This document shows positions 54,567-63,898 of a DNA stretch of 64,000 nucleotides, piece after piece; the stretch's first letter is position 1, and each line of letters begins with the position of its first letter. The DNA is from Mesorhizobium sangaii (GTDB lineage: Bacteria > Pseudomonadota > Alphaproteobacteria > Rhizobiales > Rhizobiaceae): the NCBI RefSeq assembly GCF_014207355.1, contig NZ_JACHEF010000001.1, positions 1,741,605-1,805,604 on the forward strand, written 5' to 3'. Position numbers and translations under genes: made by a program. The notes below the pieces were generated by a model that saw only the letters and a list, made by a program, of their open reading frames with translations, did no database searches and was not told the origin of the DNA.

Positions 54567-54602
54567 GAATTGGTCCCGGCAGGTGGCTGCCGGGACCAAT
54601 TC
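54567..54602 (-). terminator. Perfect 16-bp intercistronic hairpin between potF and potG
   Basis: GAATTGGTCCCGGCAG (54567-54582) and CTGCCGGGACCAATTC (54587-54602) pair completely with a four-base loop, seven bases after the potF stop. No long T-run follows on the minus strand. Position suggests protection of the potF mRNA 3' end or partial termination to keep the binding protein in excess. Confidence 0.7.
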
Positions 54603-54609
54603 AGATTGC

Positions 54610-55707
54610 TTATTGGCCGGTGACGATTTTGGTCCAGCTGCGCGTGATCAGACGCTGGGTCTTGGGATCGTAAGGCTGGACCGTATAGAGCTTCTCCAAG
54701 GTCGCCGCGTCCGGATAGATTGCCGGATCGTCCAAGATCGCCTTGTCGACGAACTGCTGCGACGCCTTGTTGCCGTTGGCGTAGAGCACATAGTTCGACG
54801 ATTTGGCGATCACTTCAGGCGTCATCATGTAGTTGATGAATTCATGCGCCTCTGCGACATGCGGCGCATCGGCCGGTATCGCCATCTGGTCGAACCATAT
54901 CTGCGCCCCCTCCTTCGGCACTGCGTAGCCGATTTCGACGCCCTGCTTGGCCTCTTGCGCGCGGTTGCGTGCCTGAAAGACGTCACCAGAGAAGCCGACT
55001 GCCAGGCAAATGTCGCCGTTTGCCAGAGCATTGATGTATTCGGAGGAGTGGAACTTTCGGATGGAGGGCCGGATCTTAATCATAACCTCCTCGGCTTTGG
55101 CAATATCGTCGGCCGACTTGCTGTTCGGGTCGAGACCGAGATATTTCAACGCTGCCGGGATCATGTCGGCCGGCGAATCCAGCACATAGACGCCGCAATC
55201 CTTCAGCTTGGCCAAGGTTTCCGGATTGAAGAACGTATCCCAGCTGTCGATCTTGTCGGTACCGAGCGCTGCCTGCACCTTCTTGATGTTGTAGCCGATA
55301 CCTACCGTGCCCCACATATAGTTAGTGGAATATTCGTTGCCGGGGTCGTATTTGCTGGTTCGCTCCGAAATGACGTCCCACATGTTGGAAAGGTTCGGCA
55401 GTTTCGACTTGTCGAGCTTCTGGAACACGCCGGCCTGGATCTGGCGCGCGAGGAAGTTGCCGCTGGGCACGACCACGTCATAGCCGCTGCCGCCGGCAAG
55501 CAGTTTGGTTTCCAGGATTTCGTTGGAATCGAAGGTGTCATAGACGACCTTGATGCCGGTTTTCTTGGTGAAATCATCGATGATCGAACTGTCGATATAA
55601 TCCGACCAGTTGAAGACGTTGACGACGCGATCCTCGGCATGGCCACCGACGGTGAAAAGCGTCAGAAATACTGAGGTCGCCGAAAGCCAGAGCGCTTTGC
55701 GGATCAT
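54610..55707 (-). CDS. potF: Polyamine-binding periplasmic protein PotF-like
   Basis: A 365-residue solute-binding protein with a Sec signal peptide (MIRKALWLSATSVFLTLF, cleavage after GGHA near residue 24). VNVFNWSDYIDSSIIDDFTKKTGI and YDTFDSNEILETKLLAGGSGYD are hallmarks of PotF/PotD, and the ligand Trp/Asp residues of this family appear in these segments. AAGGAG precedes the ATG. It heads the potFGHI operon, which would supply putrescine to the catabolic genes elsewhere in the window. Confidence 0.89.
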   Translation of the reverse strand: MIRKALWLSATSVFLTLFTVGGHAEDRVVNVFNWSDYIDSSIIDDFTKKTGIKVVYDTFDSNEILETKLLAGGSGYDVVVPSGNFLARQIQAGVFQKLDKSKLPNLSNMWDVISERTSKYDPGNEYSTNYMWGTVGIGYNIKKVQAALGTDKIDSWDTFFNPETLAKLKDCGVYVLDSPADMIPAALKYLGLDPNSKSADDIAKAEEVMIKIRPSIRKFHSSEYINALANGDICLAVGFSGDVFQARNRAQEAKQGVEIGYAVPKEGAQIWFDQMAIPADAPHVAEAHEFINYMMTPEVIAKSSNYVLYANGNKASQQFVDKAILDDPAIYPDAATLEKLYTVQPYDPKTQRLITRSWTKIVTGQ

Positions 55708-56056
55708 GCTATTCTCCTTTGATGAGTGTTCCTTCGCCGGCTCGTCGCGGACCCCGCGCGGCCGGGCATTTGTTTCAGACTATTGAGCTTTCCAGGAAGC
55801 AACAAGCGCCAACCGCCGACGGCATGCAGGCGGTTCGATGAGCGGCGGGTGGTGGCTTTGTGTCCCTGTCGCGGCCTGGGAGGCGTGCGGATACCGTCAA
55901 AGGCTTTCGCCGTGGCGTGGGCAGAGATACGACGATGTGGTCCGGTCTCAATCTGACCGGCAGGGAGACTTGGCAAGATACGCCTGTCTTGTTGTTGCGT
56001 AGTCTCAGCCTGCCCGCGCGGCAGCGAATTTGTCAATGGCAAAGCTGCACGCGGCG
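55708..56056. other. Gene-free upstream region of potF
   Basis: No coding frame with recognisable content is present on either strand. A weak minus-strand promoter (TTGTTG, 17 bp, TAGTCT) may lie about 100 bases before potF. I see no riboswitch-like structure that I can name. Confidence 0.35.
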
Positions 56057-57010
56057 TCAATTAGGCGATGGCACCCCGGTGACCCCTGCACGCTCGGGTC
56101 GTGCTTGGCGCTTGAATTCAAGCCCGATATGGACGAGCAGCGCCGTCACCACCACCGCGCCGCCGATGATGGTGCGCCCCGACGGTACTTCGGAATGGAC
56201 GAGCCAGACCCATATCGGGCCGAGGATCGGCTCGAACGTGCCGAGCAATGCGGCGACGGCCGCCGGGATCAGCCGCGCCCCAGTGGCGAAGAAGGCAAGG
56301 CCAAGACCGAGATTGACTACGCCGAAGGCAAAGAGAAAACCCATGTCACTGGCCGACACGGCGAATGTCGATGCCTGCGAGGCGGCAAAGCCCGCGGCAA
56401 GCATGGTGCCGAGGCAGGTGGCCGGCGTCATGCGCACGCCGGAGAACCGCCGGGTGATGACGGTGGCGATCGAGAACATGACTGCAATCAAGAGCGCCAG
56501 CCCATCGCCTATCGGCGAGACGGCGCCATCAAGCGATTCCGACACCATGATGGCGACACCGGTGATGACGGCGGCGATCGCCAGCCAGGTCGCGGCAGTC
56601 ACCCTTTCGCGAAACAACGCCCAGGCAAACAGCGCCGCCAGAAGCGGCACGCCGGCCTGCATCAGCAGGATGTTGGCGACGGTGGTGTAGGCAAGTGCGA
56701 CGACGAAGGCGGTCGATGCCGTGGCGAAGCAGGCCCCGACGGCCAGGCCGGGCAGACCCATGTCGCGGAATAATTTCAGCGTGCCGCGCCAGCCGTCGCG
56801 CCAGACCATAAAGCCAATCAGGAAGGCCGCTGCCCAGACCGAGCGCCAGAAAATAACCGTCCAGCTGTCGCCCACGGTGATGAAGCGGGCAATGGTGCCG
56901 CCGAAACTCCACATCAGCGCCGACAGGAACACCAAAAGCATGCCGACGCGTTCCTCGCGCGGCGAGACGGTCGACAAAACAACGCTCGGTGATGGTGCTG
57001 TGTCGGTCAT
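56057..57010 (-). CDS. EamA/DMT-family transporter
   Basis: A 317-residue membrane protein with about ten helices arranged as two EamA repeats (about residues 25-155 and 170-300). MLLVFLSALMWSFGGTIARF is the first helix of repeat one and GLALLIAVMFSIATVITRR that of repeat two. Members export amino acids, nucleotides or other metabolites; direction and substrate are unknown. ATG 57010 is chosen because it removes a non-homologous extension. It is 150 bp downstream of and co-directional with the XRE regulator. Confidence 0.84.
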   Translation of the reverse strand: MTDTAPSPSVVLSTVSPREERVGMLLVFLSALMWSFGGTIARFITVGDSWTVIFWRSVWAAAFLIGFMVWRDGWRGTLKLFRDMGLPGLAVGACFATASTAFVVALAYTTVANILLMQAGVPLLAALFAWALFRERVTAATWLAIAAVITGVAIMVSESLDGAVSPIGDGLALLIAVMFSIATVITRRFSGVRMTPATCLGTMLAAGFAASQASTFAVSASDMGFLFAFGVVNLGLGLAFFATGARLIPAAVAALLGTFEPILGPIWVWLVHSEVPSGRTIIGGAVVVTALLVHIGLEFKRQARPERAGVTGVPSPN

Positions 57011-57160
57011 GGGCGCGACTGTCGGGCTTTTGTGGACGGGACGATGCGCAAGGGACGACAAAAAGATGCTCCGTTCGCGTAACGCAAAGGCGAAGGCCGG
57101 GGGTGAGCCAGAGACCGACGACAATTGTGGCACCCGGCCCGGCGTCACTTGGGGCAAGCG

Positions 57161-58603
57161 TCACTGGAAGTCGAAGGCACTCAGGCCGGTCACCATCTCG
57201 TCGAGGCCGAGCGGACGCGTCACCGGCGGCTCGGCGCGCGCCAGACAGCCGACGCGTTCGCAAAGCCGGCAGGCGGGCCCGACCGGCGTCGCCGTGATGC
57301 TGCCGGCCTTCGTGGTGGCTGCCGCGGCCGGAAGTGCCGCGCCATAGACGATGTCATCGCGAAAGCCGATGTCGCACCCGAGCAGCAGCGCCGTGCGGCG
57401 CGGACGCTCCGAGAAGGCGCCTTGCGGACCTTCCAGCGTGCGGGCAATGCACAGGAACTCGGCGCCGTCGGGCATTTCCACCGCCTCGACGAAGATCTGG
57501 CCGGGCTGGGTGAAAGCGACATGCACGGGCAGCTTGGGACAGCCGCCGCCGAAGCGGCTTTGCGGAAAGCCCTGGCTGCCCACCTTGCGGAAGCGGTTGC
57601 CGGCATTGTCGACCTCCAACATGAAGAACGGCACGCCCTGGACGCCCTGCCGCTGCAGCATGGTCAGCCGGTTTGCCGCCTGTTCGAAGGAAACGCCGAA
57701 GCGCGAACGCAGAACGTCGATATCATAGCGGGCGCGCACGGCAGCCGCGTGAAAGGCCTGGTAGGGCATCATCAGCGCATGCGCCGCATAGCGGCCGAGT
57801 TCGAAACGGGCGAGACGGCGGGCCTCGTCGGTGGTCAATTTGAGCGCCTGGATTTCGCCGGCGACCGCGACCGTCATGCGGATCAGGCAAGCCTCCATCG
57901 CCACTTCGCGCAGTTGGTCGAACGGGGACAGCCGTTCGGACAGGAACAAGCGCTGCGAGTGGCGATCATAACGGCGGCGCCAGTTCGGCATGGTGGCGAC
58001 CGGCAGCACCTTGACCACGATGCCGTATTCGCGCTTCAGCCAGGCCTTCAACGCGCCGAACAGATCGTCGCCGGGATCGAGCACCGAGGTGAAGGCCGCG
58101 GCCTCTTCCTCAAGTGCCTCGAAATGGTTCGGCCGGCGCTCGAAAATCTCGTGCACCTCGTCGATCGGCAAGCGGGCGCCGGAAAGTGCGGTTGCCCGAC
58201 CTTCGCGCGCCAGGAGCTCGTTGAGGTCGGACAGGCGCTCGGCCTGCTCGCGATAGGCGCGGAACAGTTTTACCACCGCCGCGGACGCGTTGGGCGCAGC
58301 CTCGGCAAGCTCGATCAGTTCCTGATCTCCCGGCAGCTCGCCGACCAGCAGAGGATCGGTGAACACTTCCTTCAAGGCAGCGACGGACCCCCTTGCCTCG
58401 CCCTGCAGTTCGTGCGGATCGACCTTGTAGACGGACGCCAGCTTGAGGATCAATTGCACCGTCAGCGGCCGCTGGTTGCGCTCGATCAGGTTGAGATAGG
58501 ATGGCGAGATACCGAGCCCCTCGGCCATCGCCGTCTGCGTCAGGCCCTTGGCGTTGCGGATGCGGCGAATGCGCGGTCCGGCAAAGATCTTCTGGTCAGC
58601 CAT
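57161..58603 (-). CDS. XRE-family regulator of the ScfR/RamB type (short-chain fatty acyl regulator)
   Basis: A 480-residue regulator. The N-terminal helix-turn-helix is NAKGLTQTAMAEGLGISPSY (residues 18-37); the middle has an ImmA/IrrE-like domain whose zinc motif HExxH is not present (VAMEACLIR in its place), and the C-terminal DUF2083 domain contains Cys-rich CRLCERVGC. This layout is that of RamB, PccR and related sensors of acyl-CoA metabolism. It is divergent from isocitrate lyase, the classic RamB target, over a 236-bp AT-rich region with TTTACA repeats. Confidence 0.86.
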   Translation of the reverse strand: MADQKIFAGPRIRRIRNAKGLTQTAMAEGLGISPSYLNLIERNQRPLTVQLILKLASVYKVDPHELQGEARGSVAALKEVFTDPLLVGELPGDQELIELAEAAPNASAAVVKLFRAYREQAERLSDLNELLAREGRATALSGARLPIDEVHEIFERRPNHFEALEEEAAAFTSVLDPGDDLFGALKAWLKREYGIVVKVLPVATMPNWRRRYDRHSQRLFLSERLSPFDQLREVAMEACLIRMTVAVAGEIQALKLTTDEARRLARFELGRYAAHALMMPYQAFHAAAVRARYDIDVLRSRFGVSFEQAANRLTMLQRQGVQGVPFFMLEVDNAGNRFRKVGSQGFPQSRFGGGCPKLPVHVAFTQPGQIFVEAVEMPDGAEFLCIARTLEGPQGAFSERPRRTALLLGCDIGFRDDIVYGAALPAAAATTKAGSITATPVGPACRLCERVGCLARAEPPVTRPLGLDEMVTGLSAFDFQ

Positions 58604-58621
58604 CGACTACCCTTGACAAGA

Positions 58622-58771
58622 TTTACATGACTTCGCAGTGATCTTCACGCATCCAATCTTTTACAATCATGACAAATTTACAGCGGCTCGCCGTCAAACA
58701 CAACACAGGTTTTCCCTTATGTTAGTCCAAATTCCTTGATTTTTCTGGCCCATTTCGCGCTGCAATGTAAA
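58622..58771. promoter_or_regulatory. Repeated TTTACA motifs between scfR-type gene and aceA
   Basis: TTTACA occurs at 58622-58627, 58660-58665 and 58677-58682, and inverted (TGTAAA) at 58766-58771. The last two are extended as AAATTTACA and TGTAAATT. The region is clearly AT-richer than its surroundings. These are candidate sites for the ScfR-type regulator. Confidence 0.45.
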
Positions 58772-58839
58772 TTCAGTCATATTGCGGTGCGCAGATGATC
58801 GGCGCCCGGACATGATGCAGCAATCCTTCGGAGTGACCA

Positions 58840-60129
<1,290 letters not shown>

Positions 60130-60187
60130 CAGACAGAACAACACAGAGGAAACGCCCAACAGGGCTTGGAACACAAGGAGAAGACCA

Positions 60188-60430
60188 ATGGCATCGATAA
60201 GTCGTGTCAAGGAACGCGCCGAGGAACAGTCCACGACGATGACCGTCGACCAGCAAGCGACGATCCGCATGCTGGCCAACGATTTGCACCGCCTCAACCA
60301 GTCGGTGATGAAGGCGGTCGAGGCCGGTGTCTCGGTGGAGCTCGTGCGCTCGGCACGGCACCATGGCGGCGACGGAAACTGGGGCGATCTCTTGATCCCG
60401 GTGATCGTCACGCAGCAGAGCCACGGCTGA
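60188..60430 (+). CDS. Conserved 80-residue protein downstream of aceA
   Basis: The peptide begins MASISRVKERAEEQSTTMTV and continues as a predicted helical protein (QATIRMLANDLHRLNQSVMKA) with a late HHGGDGNWGDLLIPVIV segment. AAGGAG stands eight bases before the ATG. It lies 58 bp after aceA and before a strong terminator, so it is co-transcribed with isocitrate lyase. I recall similar small proteins after aceA in other rhizobia but know no function. Confidence 0.72.
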   Translation: MASISRVKERAEEQSTTMTVDQQATIRMLANDLHRLNQSVMKAVEAGVSVELVRSARHHGGDGNWGDLLIPVIVTQQSHG

Positions 60431-60451
60431 GCGAACTCGTGCAACCGACCC

Positions 60452-60490
60452 TTCACCTGCGCAGTCTCTGCGCAGGTGAATTTTCTTTTT
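60452..60490 (+). terminator. Strong intrinsic terminator of the aceA operon
   Basis: TTCACCTGCGCAG (60452-60464) and CTGCGCAGGTGAA (60468-60480) form a perfect 13-bp stem with loop TCT, followed by TTTTCTTTTT. Confidence 0.92.
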
Positions 60491-60660
60491 ATGAAACGTG
60501 CCGGTGGACAGCTCAGTACAGTAGCGTTACTTGAAATTCACCGCTCGCTTAGATGATGTCGAGGCCTTTTATTTCAACTTGACATGGGCGGTCATCTCGC
60601 GCCAATTGCGCTCCAGATTCAACTCTGCATTGAAATAGGGGCGAGCTTCTTGGTCGACTT

Positions 60661-61113
60661 GTGTGCCCAGTGAACCGTGAAGGCGAGACTCCAAGACACC
60701 TGGATTTTGTTGCCCGCGACTCAAACACAGAGACGATCCGCGATCCATCGCAAGTGCTCGTCGTCTGCAGATCGCCAATCAATCGCGTGGTGATTTCGAA
60801 GATCGTCGAGCGGTCCGGGCTCAAGCCAATCTCGGAATCTCCCGACATGGCGGCTAAGATTTTGCGCTCCCTCATTCCCGGTGCGGTTGTCCTTGACGGC
60901 GGCGTCGACAACAAGGACTGCGACAATCTGATGTCCAGCATCGACGCGTTGCGGCGAGCCTCCGGCAAGTCGCTCCCGGCGGTGATCCTGCTTTCAACCA
61001 AGAATGGCACGCCGGAGAGCCTGGGCCTGTCGAGCGTCATCGACGTTGTGGTCGCCAAGCCGATCACACCCGAACGGCTGCAGCCGGTGATCGATCGCCT
61101 GATCAACCGCTAA
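60661..61113 (+). CDS. Degenerate response-regulator receiver protein
   Basis: A 150-residue single receiver domain. The phospho-acceptor is Asp79 (AVVLDGG), the Thr/Ser is at 112-113 (LLSTK) and the Lys at 133 (VVVAKPI). The two acidic residues that normally bind Mg near the first strand are absent: the strand reads VLVVCRSPIN. Phosphorylation may therefore be weak or absent, and a scaffold or adaptor role is possible. Start is uncertain: GTG 60661 or GTG 60670, neither with a clear ribosome binding site. It has no output domain and no kinase neighbour. Confidence 0.68.
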   Translation: MCPVNREGETPRHLDFVARDSNTETIRDPSQVLVVCRSPINRVVISKIVERSGLKPISESPDMAAKILRSLIPGAVVLDGGVDNKDCDNLMSSIDALRRASGKSLPAVILLSTKNGTPESLGLSSVIDVVVAKPITPERLQPVIDRLINR

Positions 61114-61156
61114 GCAATTTCCGTCCGGAATTGCGCAAAACAGGAAGGCCCCGCGA

Positions 61157-61873
61157 TCAGCCCGGATTGACAATGCTTTCGACCAGTCCGGGCAGCTGTC
61201 CGAGATCGGATATCTCGCGGAAGCGCGGCTCGGCCACCGGAGCCTCGACATGCTCCAGCACCCAGGTCAGTTCATGCGGCACATGGACACCCCAACCACC
61301 GGCCTCGATGGCCGGCACCACGTCCGACTTCAGCGAATTGCCGACCATCATGCTTCTTGCCGGACCATCGCCGTGGCGGCTGAACAGGCGGGCATAGGTG
61401 GCGGCACTCTTGTTGCTGACGATCTCGACCGCGTCGAAAAGGTCCCCGAGGCCCGAGCCAGCTAGCTTTCGCTCCTGGTCGAAGAGGTCGCCCTTGGTGA
61501 TCAGCACGAGGCGGAATGCGCCGGCAAGCTTCTCGACAGCCTCGCGCGCATGCGGCAGGGCCTCGATCGGATGGCTCAGCATCTCGCGGCCGGCATCGAG
61601 AATTTCTGAGATCACCGAAGCCGGCACACGGCCTTGCGTGACCTCGATCGCCGTTTCGATCATCGACAGCGTAAATCCCTTGATGCCGAAGCCATAGACG
61701 GCAAGGTTGCGTCTTTCGGCCTCCAGCAATCGCGCCGAGATGTGCCCGGCTTCGCCATGGTCGGCAAGCATGGCGGCAAAGCGCTTTTCCGTCATGCGGA
61801 AGAACTGCTCGTTCTGCCAGAGCGTGTCGTCGGCATCGAAGCCGATCGTCGTCAGTTTGTTGTCGTGTGGCAT
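61157..61873 (-). CDS. HAD-superfamily hydrolase
   Basis: A 238-residue HAD protein with canonical DxD motif (Asp13 and Asp15 in GFDADDTLW), motif II Thr in VLITKGDL, motif III Lys in VSNKSAATYARL and motif IV GNSLKSDVVPA. It is likely a phosphatase of the YjjG/PhnX-like group. ATG 61873 is the first start that keeps the DxD near the N-terminus. It converges on the receiver gene, separated by a small imperfect dyad at 61114-61134, and is divergent from the glutamine synthetase-like gene at 62038. Confidence 0.82.
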   Translation of the reverse strand: MPHDNKLTTIGFDADDTLWQNEQFFRMTEKRFAAMLADHGEAGHISARLLEAERRNLAVYGFGIKGFTLSMIETAIEVTQGRVPASVISEILDAGREMLSHPIEALPHAREAVEKLAGAFRLVLITKGDLFDQERKLAGSGLGDLFDAVEIVSNKSAATYARLFSRHGDGPARSMMVGNSLKSDVVPAIEAGGWGVHVPHELTWVLEHVEAPVAEPRFREISDLGQLPGLVESIVNPG

Positions 61874-62037
61874 GCAAAGTCTCGGTTGGGATTGGGGTCT
61901 CGATTGGGAATTGAAGCGGCCGAAACTAGGCCGATTGGCGTGATTTTCAACCGCCTCGGTCAATGCCCGGCGTGGCTCCCCTTCCCTTCCACAGGGGCGC
62001 ACGGCTATACTCCACAATCCGCAACCCAATCTGGTGA

Positions 62038-63474
62038 ATGATGCCGCCTGCAAAAAAGGAAGTCCGTCCGTCGAGCCGCGGAGGACGGGCGCGTACGCCT
62101 GCCTTCGTGAAAAACCAACGTGGCGTCAAGAACTGGAAGGAAGCCAGCGCCTGGCTGGAATGGCGTGGCATCGAGGACATCGAGTGCATCACACCTGATC
62201 AGGCCGGCGTCGCACGCGGCAAGATGATGCCGTCGAAGAAATTCACCTCCAACACCTCGCTGGCACTGCCGTCGGCTGTCTTCATGACGACGATTTCCGG
62301 CGGCTACCCAGAGGATGGCAACGGCTTCCACTATCCGGAAGACGATGGCGACCTCAAGCTGATGCCGGATCTGTCGACGCTGACGGTGGTGCCCTGGGAA
62401 GAAGACCCGACGGCCGCCGTCATCTGCGACCTCGTCCACCAGGACGGACGCTCGGTCGAGTTCACGCCGCGCAATGTGCTCAAGCGCGTGCTTGCCGCCT
62501 ACGACAAGCGCGGGCTGAAGCCGGTGGTGGCGCCCGAGATCGAGTTCTATCTGGTGCGCAAGAACCCCGATCCGGACTATCCGCTGACGCCACCGGTCGG
62601 CCGTTCGGGGCGCGCGATCGGCGGCGGCGCCGGCTATTCGATCGCCGGCGTCAACGAGTTCGATGAACTGATCGACGACATCTACCATTTCTCCGAGGGT
62701 CAAGGCCTGGAGATCGACACGCTGATTCATGAAGAGGGCGCCGGTCAGCTCGAAATCAACCTGCGCCACGGCGACCCGATCGAGCTGGCCGACCAGGTGT
62801 TCATGTTCAAGCGCACCATTCGCGAGGCCGCGCTCAAACATGAGATCTACGCCACCTTCATGGCCAAGCCCATCCAGGGGCAGCCGGGCTCGGCCATGCA
62901 TATCCATCAGTCGATCATCGACAAGAAGACCGGAAAGAACATCTTTTCGGCGGAAGACGGCTCGGAAACCGAAGACTTCTTCCATTTCATCGGCGGCATG
63001 CAGAAGCATGTGCCGAACGCGCTGGTGATGTTCGCGCCCTATGTCAATTCCTACCGCCGGCTGACACAGGCGGCGTCGGCCCCGGTCAACAACAAATGGG
63101 GCTACGACAACCGTACCACGGCGTTCCGCGTGCCGCGCTCGGATCCGGCGGCGCGGCGCGTCGAAAACCGCATCCCCTCCTCCGATGCCAATCCCTATTT
63201 GGCGCTGGCGGCATCGCTTGCCTGCGGGCTGATCGGCATCACCAACATGATCAAGGCCGAGCCTCCCGTGCTGACCACCGCCAACGCGGCGGAGATCGAC
63301 CTGCCGCGCAGCCTGCTCGAAGCCGTCGACCTGTTCGAGGGCGATGAGGAACTTTGCGCACTGCTGGGCAAGTCCTTCGCTGCGACCTATGCCGCGATCA
63401 AGCGAGCGGAATTCGAGACCTTCATGGAAGTGATCAGTCCGTGGGAGCGGGAGTATCTGTTGCTCAATGTTTAG
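62038..63474 (+). CDS. Glutamine synthetase-family enzyme, gamma-glutamylpolyamine synthetase (PuuA)-like
   Basis: A 478-residue glutamine synthetase-like ligase. Metal and ATP residues appear in APEIEFYLV, HEEGAGQLEINL and MAKPIQGQPGSAMHIHQS, and the glutamate/Arg site in NKWGYDNRTTAFRVP and RRVENRIPSSDANPYLA. The N-terminal segment GVARGKMMPSKKF replaces the ammonia-site loop of GlnA and matches PuuA-type enzymes, which couple glutamate to putrescine or other amines. Two adjacent ATGs (62038, 62041) are possible starts. It fits the PotFGHI importer and PuuB-like oxidase in the window. The stop at 63472-63474 merges into a repeat array. Confidence 0.85.
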   Translation: MMPPAKKEVRPSSRGGRARTPAFVKNQRGVKNWKEASAWLEWRGIEDIECITPDQAGVARGKMMPSKKFTSNTSLALPSAVFMTTISGGYPEDGNGFHYPEDDGDLKLMPDLSTLTVVPWEEDPTAAVICDLVHQDGRSVEFTPRNVLKRVLAAYDKRGLKPVVAPEIEFYLVRKNPDPDYPLTPPVGRSGRAIGGGAGYSIAGVNEFDELIDDIYHFSEGQGLEIDTLIHEEGAGQLEINLRHGDPIELADQVFMFKRTIREAALKHEIYATFMAKPIQGQPGSAMHIHQSIIDKKTGKNIFSAEDGSETEDFFHFIGGMQKHVPNALVMFAPYVNSYRRLTQAASAPVNNKWGYDNRTTAFRVPRSDPAARRVENRIPSSDANPYLALAASLACGLIGITNMIKAEPPVLTTANAAEIDLPRSLLEAVDLFEGDEELCALLGKSFAATYAAIKRAEFETFMEVISPWEREYLLLNV

Positions 63475-63513
63475 GGAGTAGGGGAGTAAGGCAGTAGGGC
63501 AGTAGGGCAGTAG
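63474..63513 (+). repeat. Left octamer array: five units of GGCAGTAG type
   Basis: Five head-to-tail 8-bp units begin on the last base of the preceding stop codon: GGGAGTAG (63474-63481), GGGAGTAA (63482-63489) and three exact GGCAGTAG (63490-63513). The array ends 13 bases before the four-helix-bundle gene. The unit is the reverse complement of the unit in the right array. Confidence 0.9.
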
Positions 63514-63526
63514 GAACGACTAGACG

Positions 63527-63892
63527 ATGGCGAAGATCGAGTCGTACAGGGATCTGATCGTCTGGCAGCAGGCAATGGACTTGGCGGTATCAATCTACGA
63601 GACGACAAAAGCCTGGCCGAAAGAAGAACTTTACGGAATGACAACTCAGCTGCGTCGGGCAGCTACCTCCGTGCCCGCCAACATCGCCGAAGGCTATGGT
63701 CGAGAGAGCCGAGCTTCCTATCAACAATTTCTGAGGATCGCGCAGGGATCTCTCAAGGAGCTGGAGACTCATCTGCTGATTGCCCAACGCGTCGGAATCG
63801 CCTCGCATGAGGCAGTAGAATCCTTGATGACCCGCAGTGAGAGCGTGGGAACGCTCTTGCGGCTTCTGATCCGCAAATTATCACCTGAATAG
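63527..63892 (+). CDS. Four-helix-bundle protein of the 23S rRNA intervening-sequence family
   Basis: A 121-residue, all-helical protein of the IVP (TIGR02436) type. DLIVWQQAMDLAVSIYETTK, LRRAATSVPANIAEGYGRES and FLRIAQGSLKELETHLLIA are the conserved segments of all four helices. Members were first found inside inserts in 23S rRNA genes but also occur singly; their molecular role is unknown. There is no rRNA gene here. The gene is bracketed by oppositely oriented arrays of the same octamer, suggesting an accessory or mobile unit. Confidence 0.87.
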   Translation: MAKIESYRDLIVWQQAMDLAVSIYETTKAWPKEELYGMTTQLRRAATSVPANIAEGYGRESRASYQQFLRIAQGSLKELETHLLIAQRVGIASHEAVESLMTRSESVGTLLRLLIRKLSPE

Positions 63893-63898
63893 TCCTAC

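Noticed and set aside
61114..61134. Terminator between the receiver and HAD genes
   Set aside because: The stem GCAATT/AATTGC with CCG/CGG has a bulge and only a short A/T-run; it may be part of a dispersed repeat and was not called as a terminator.
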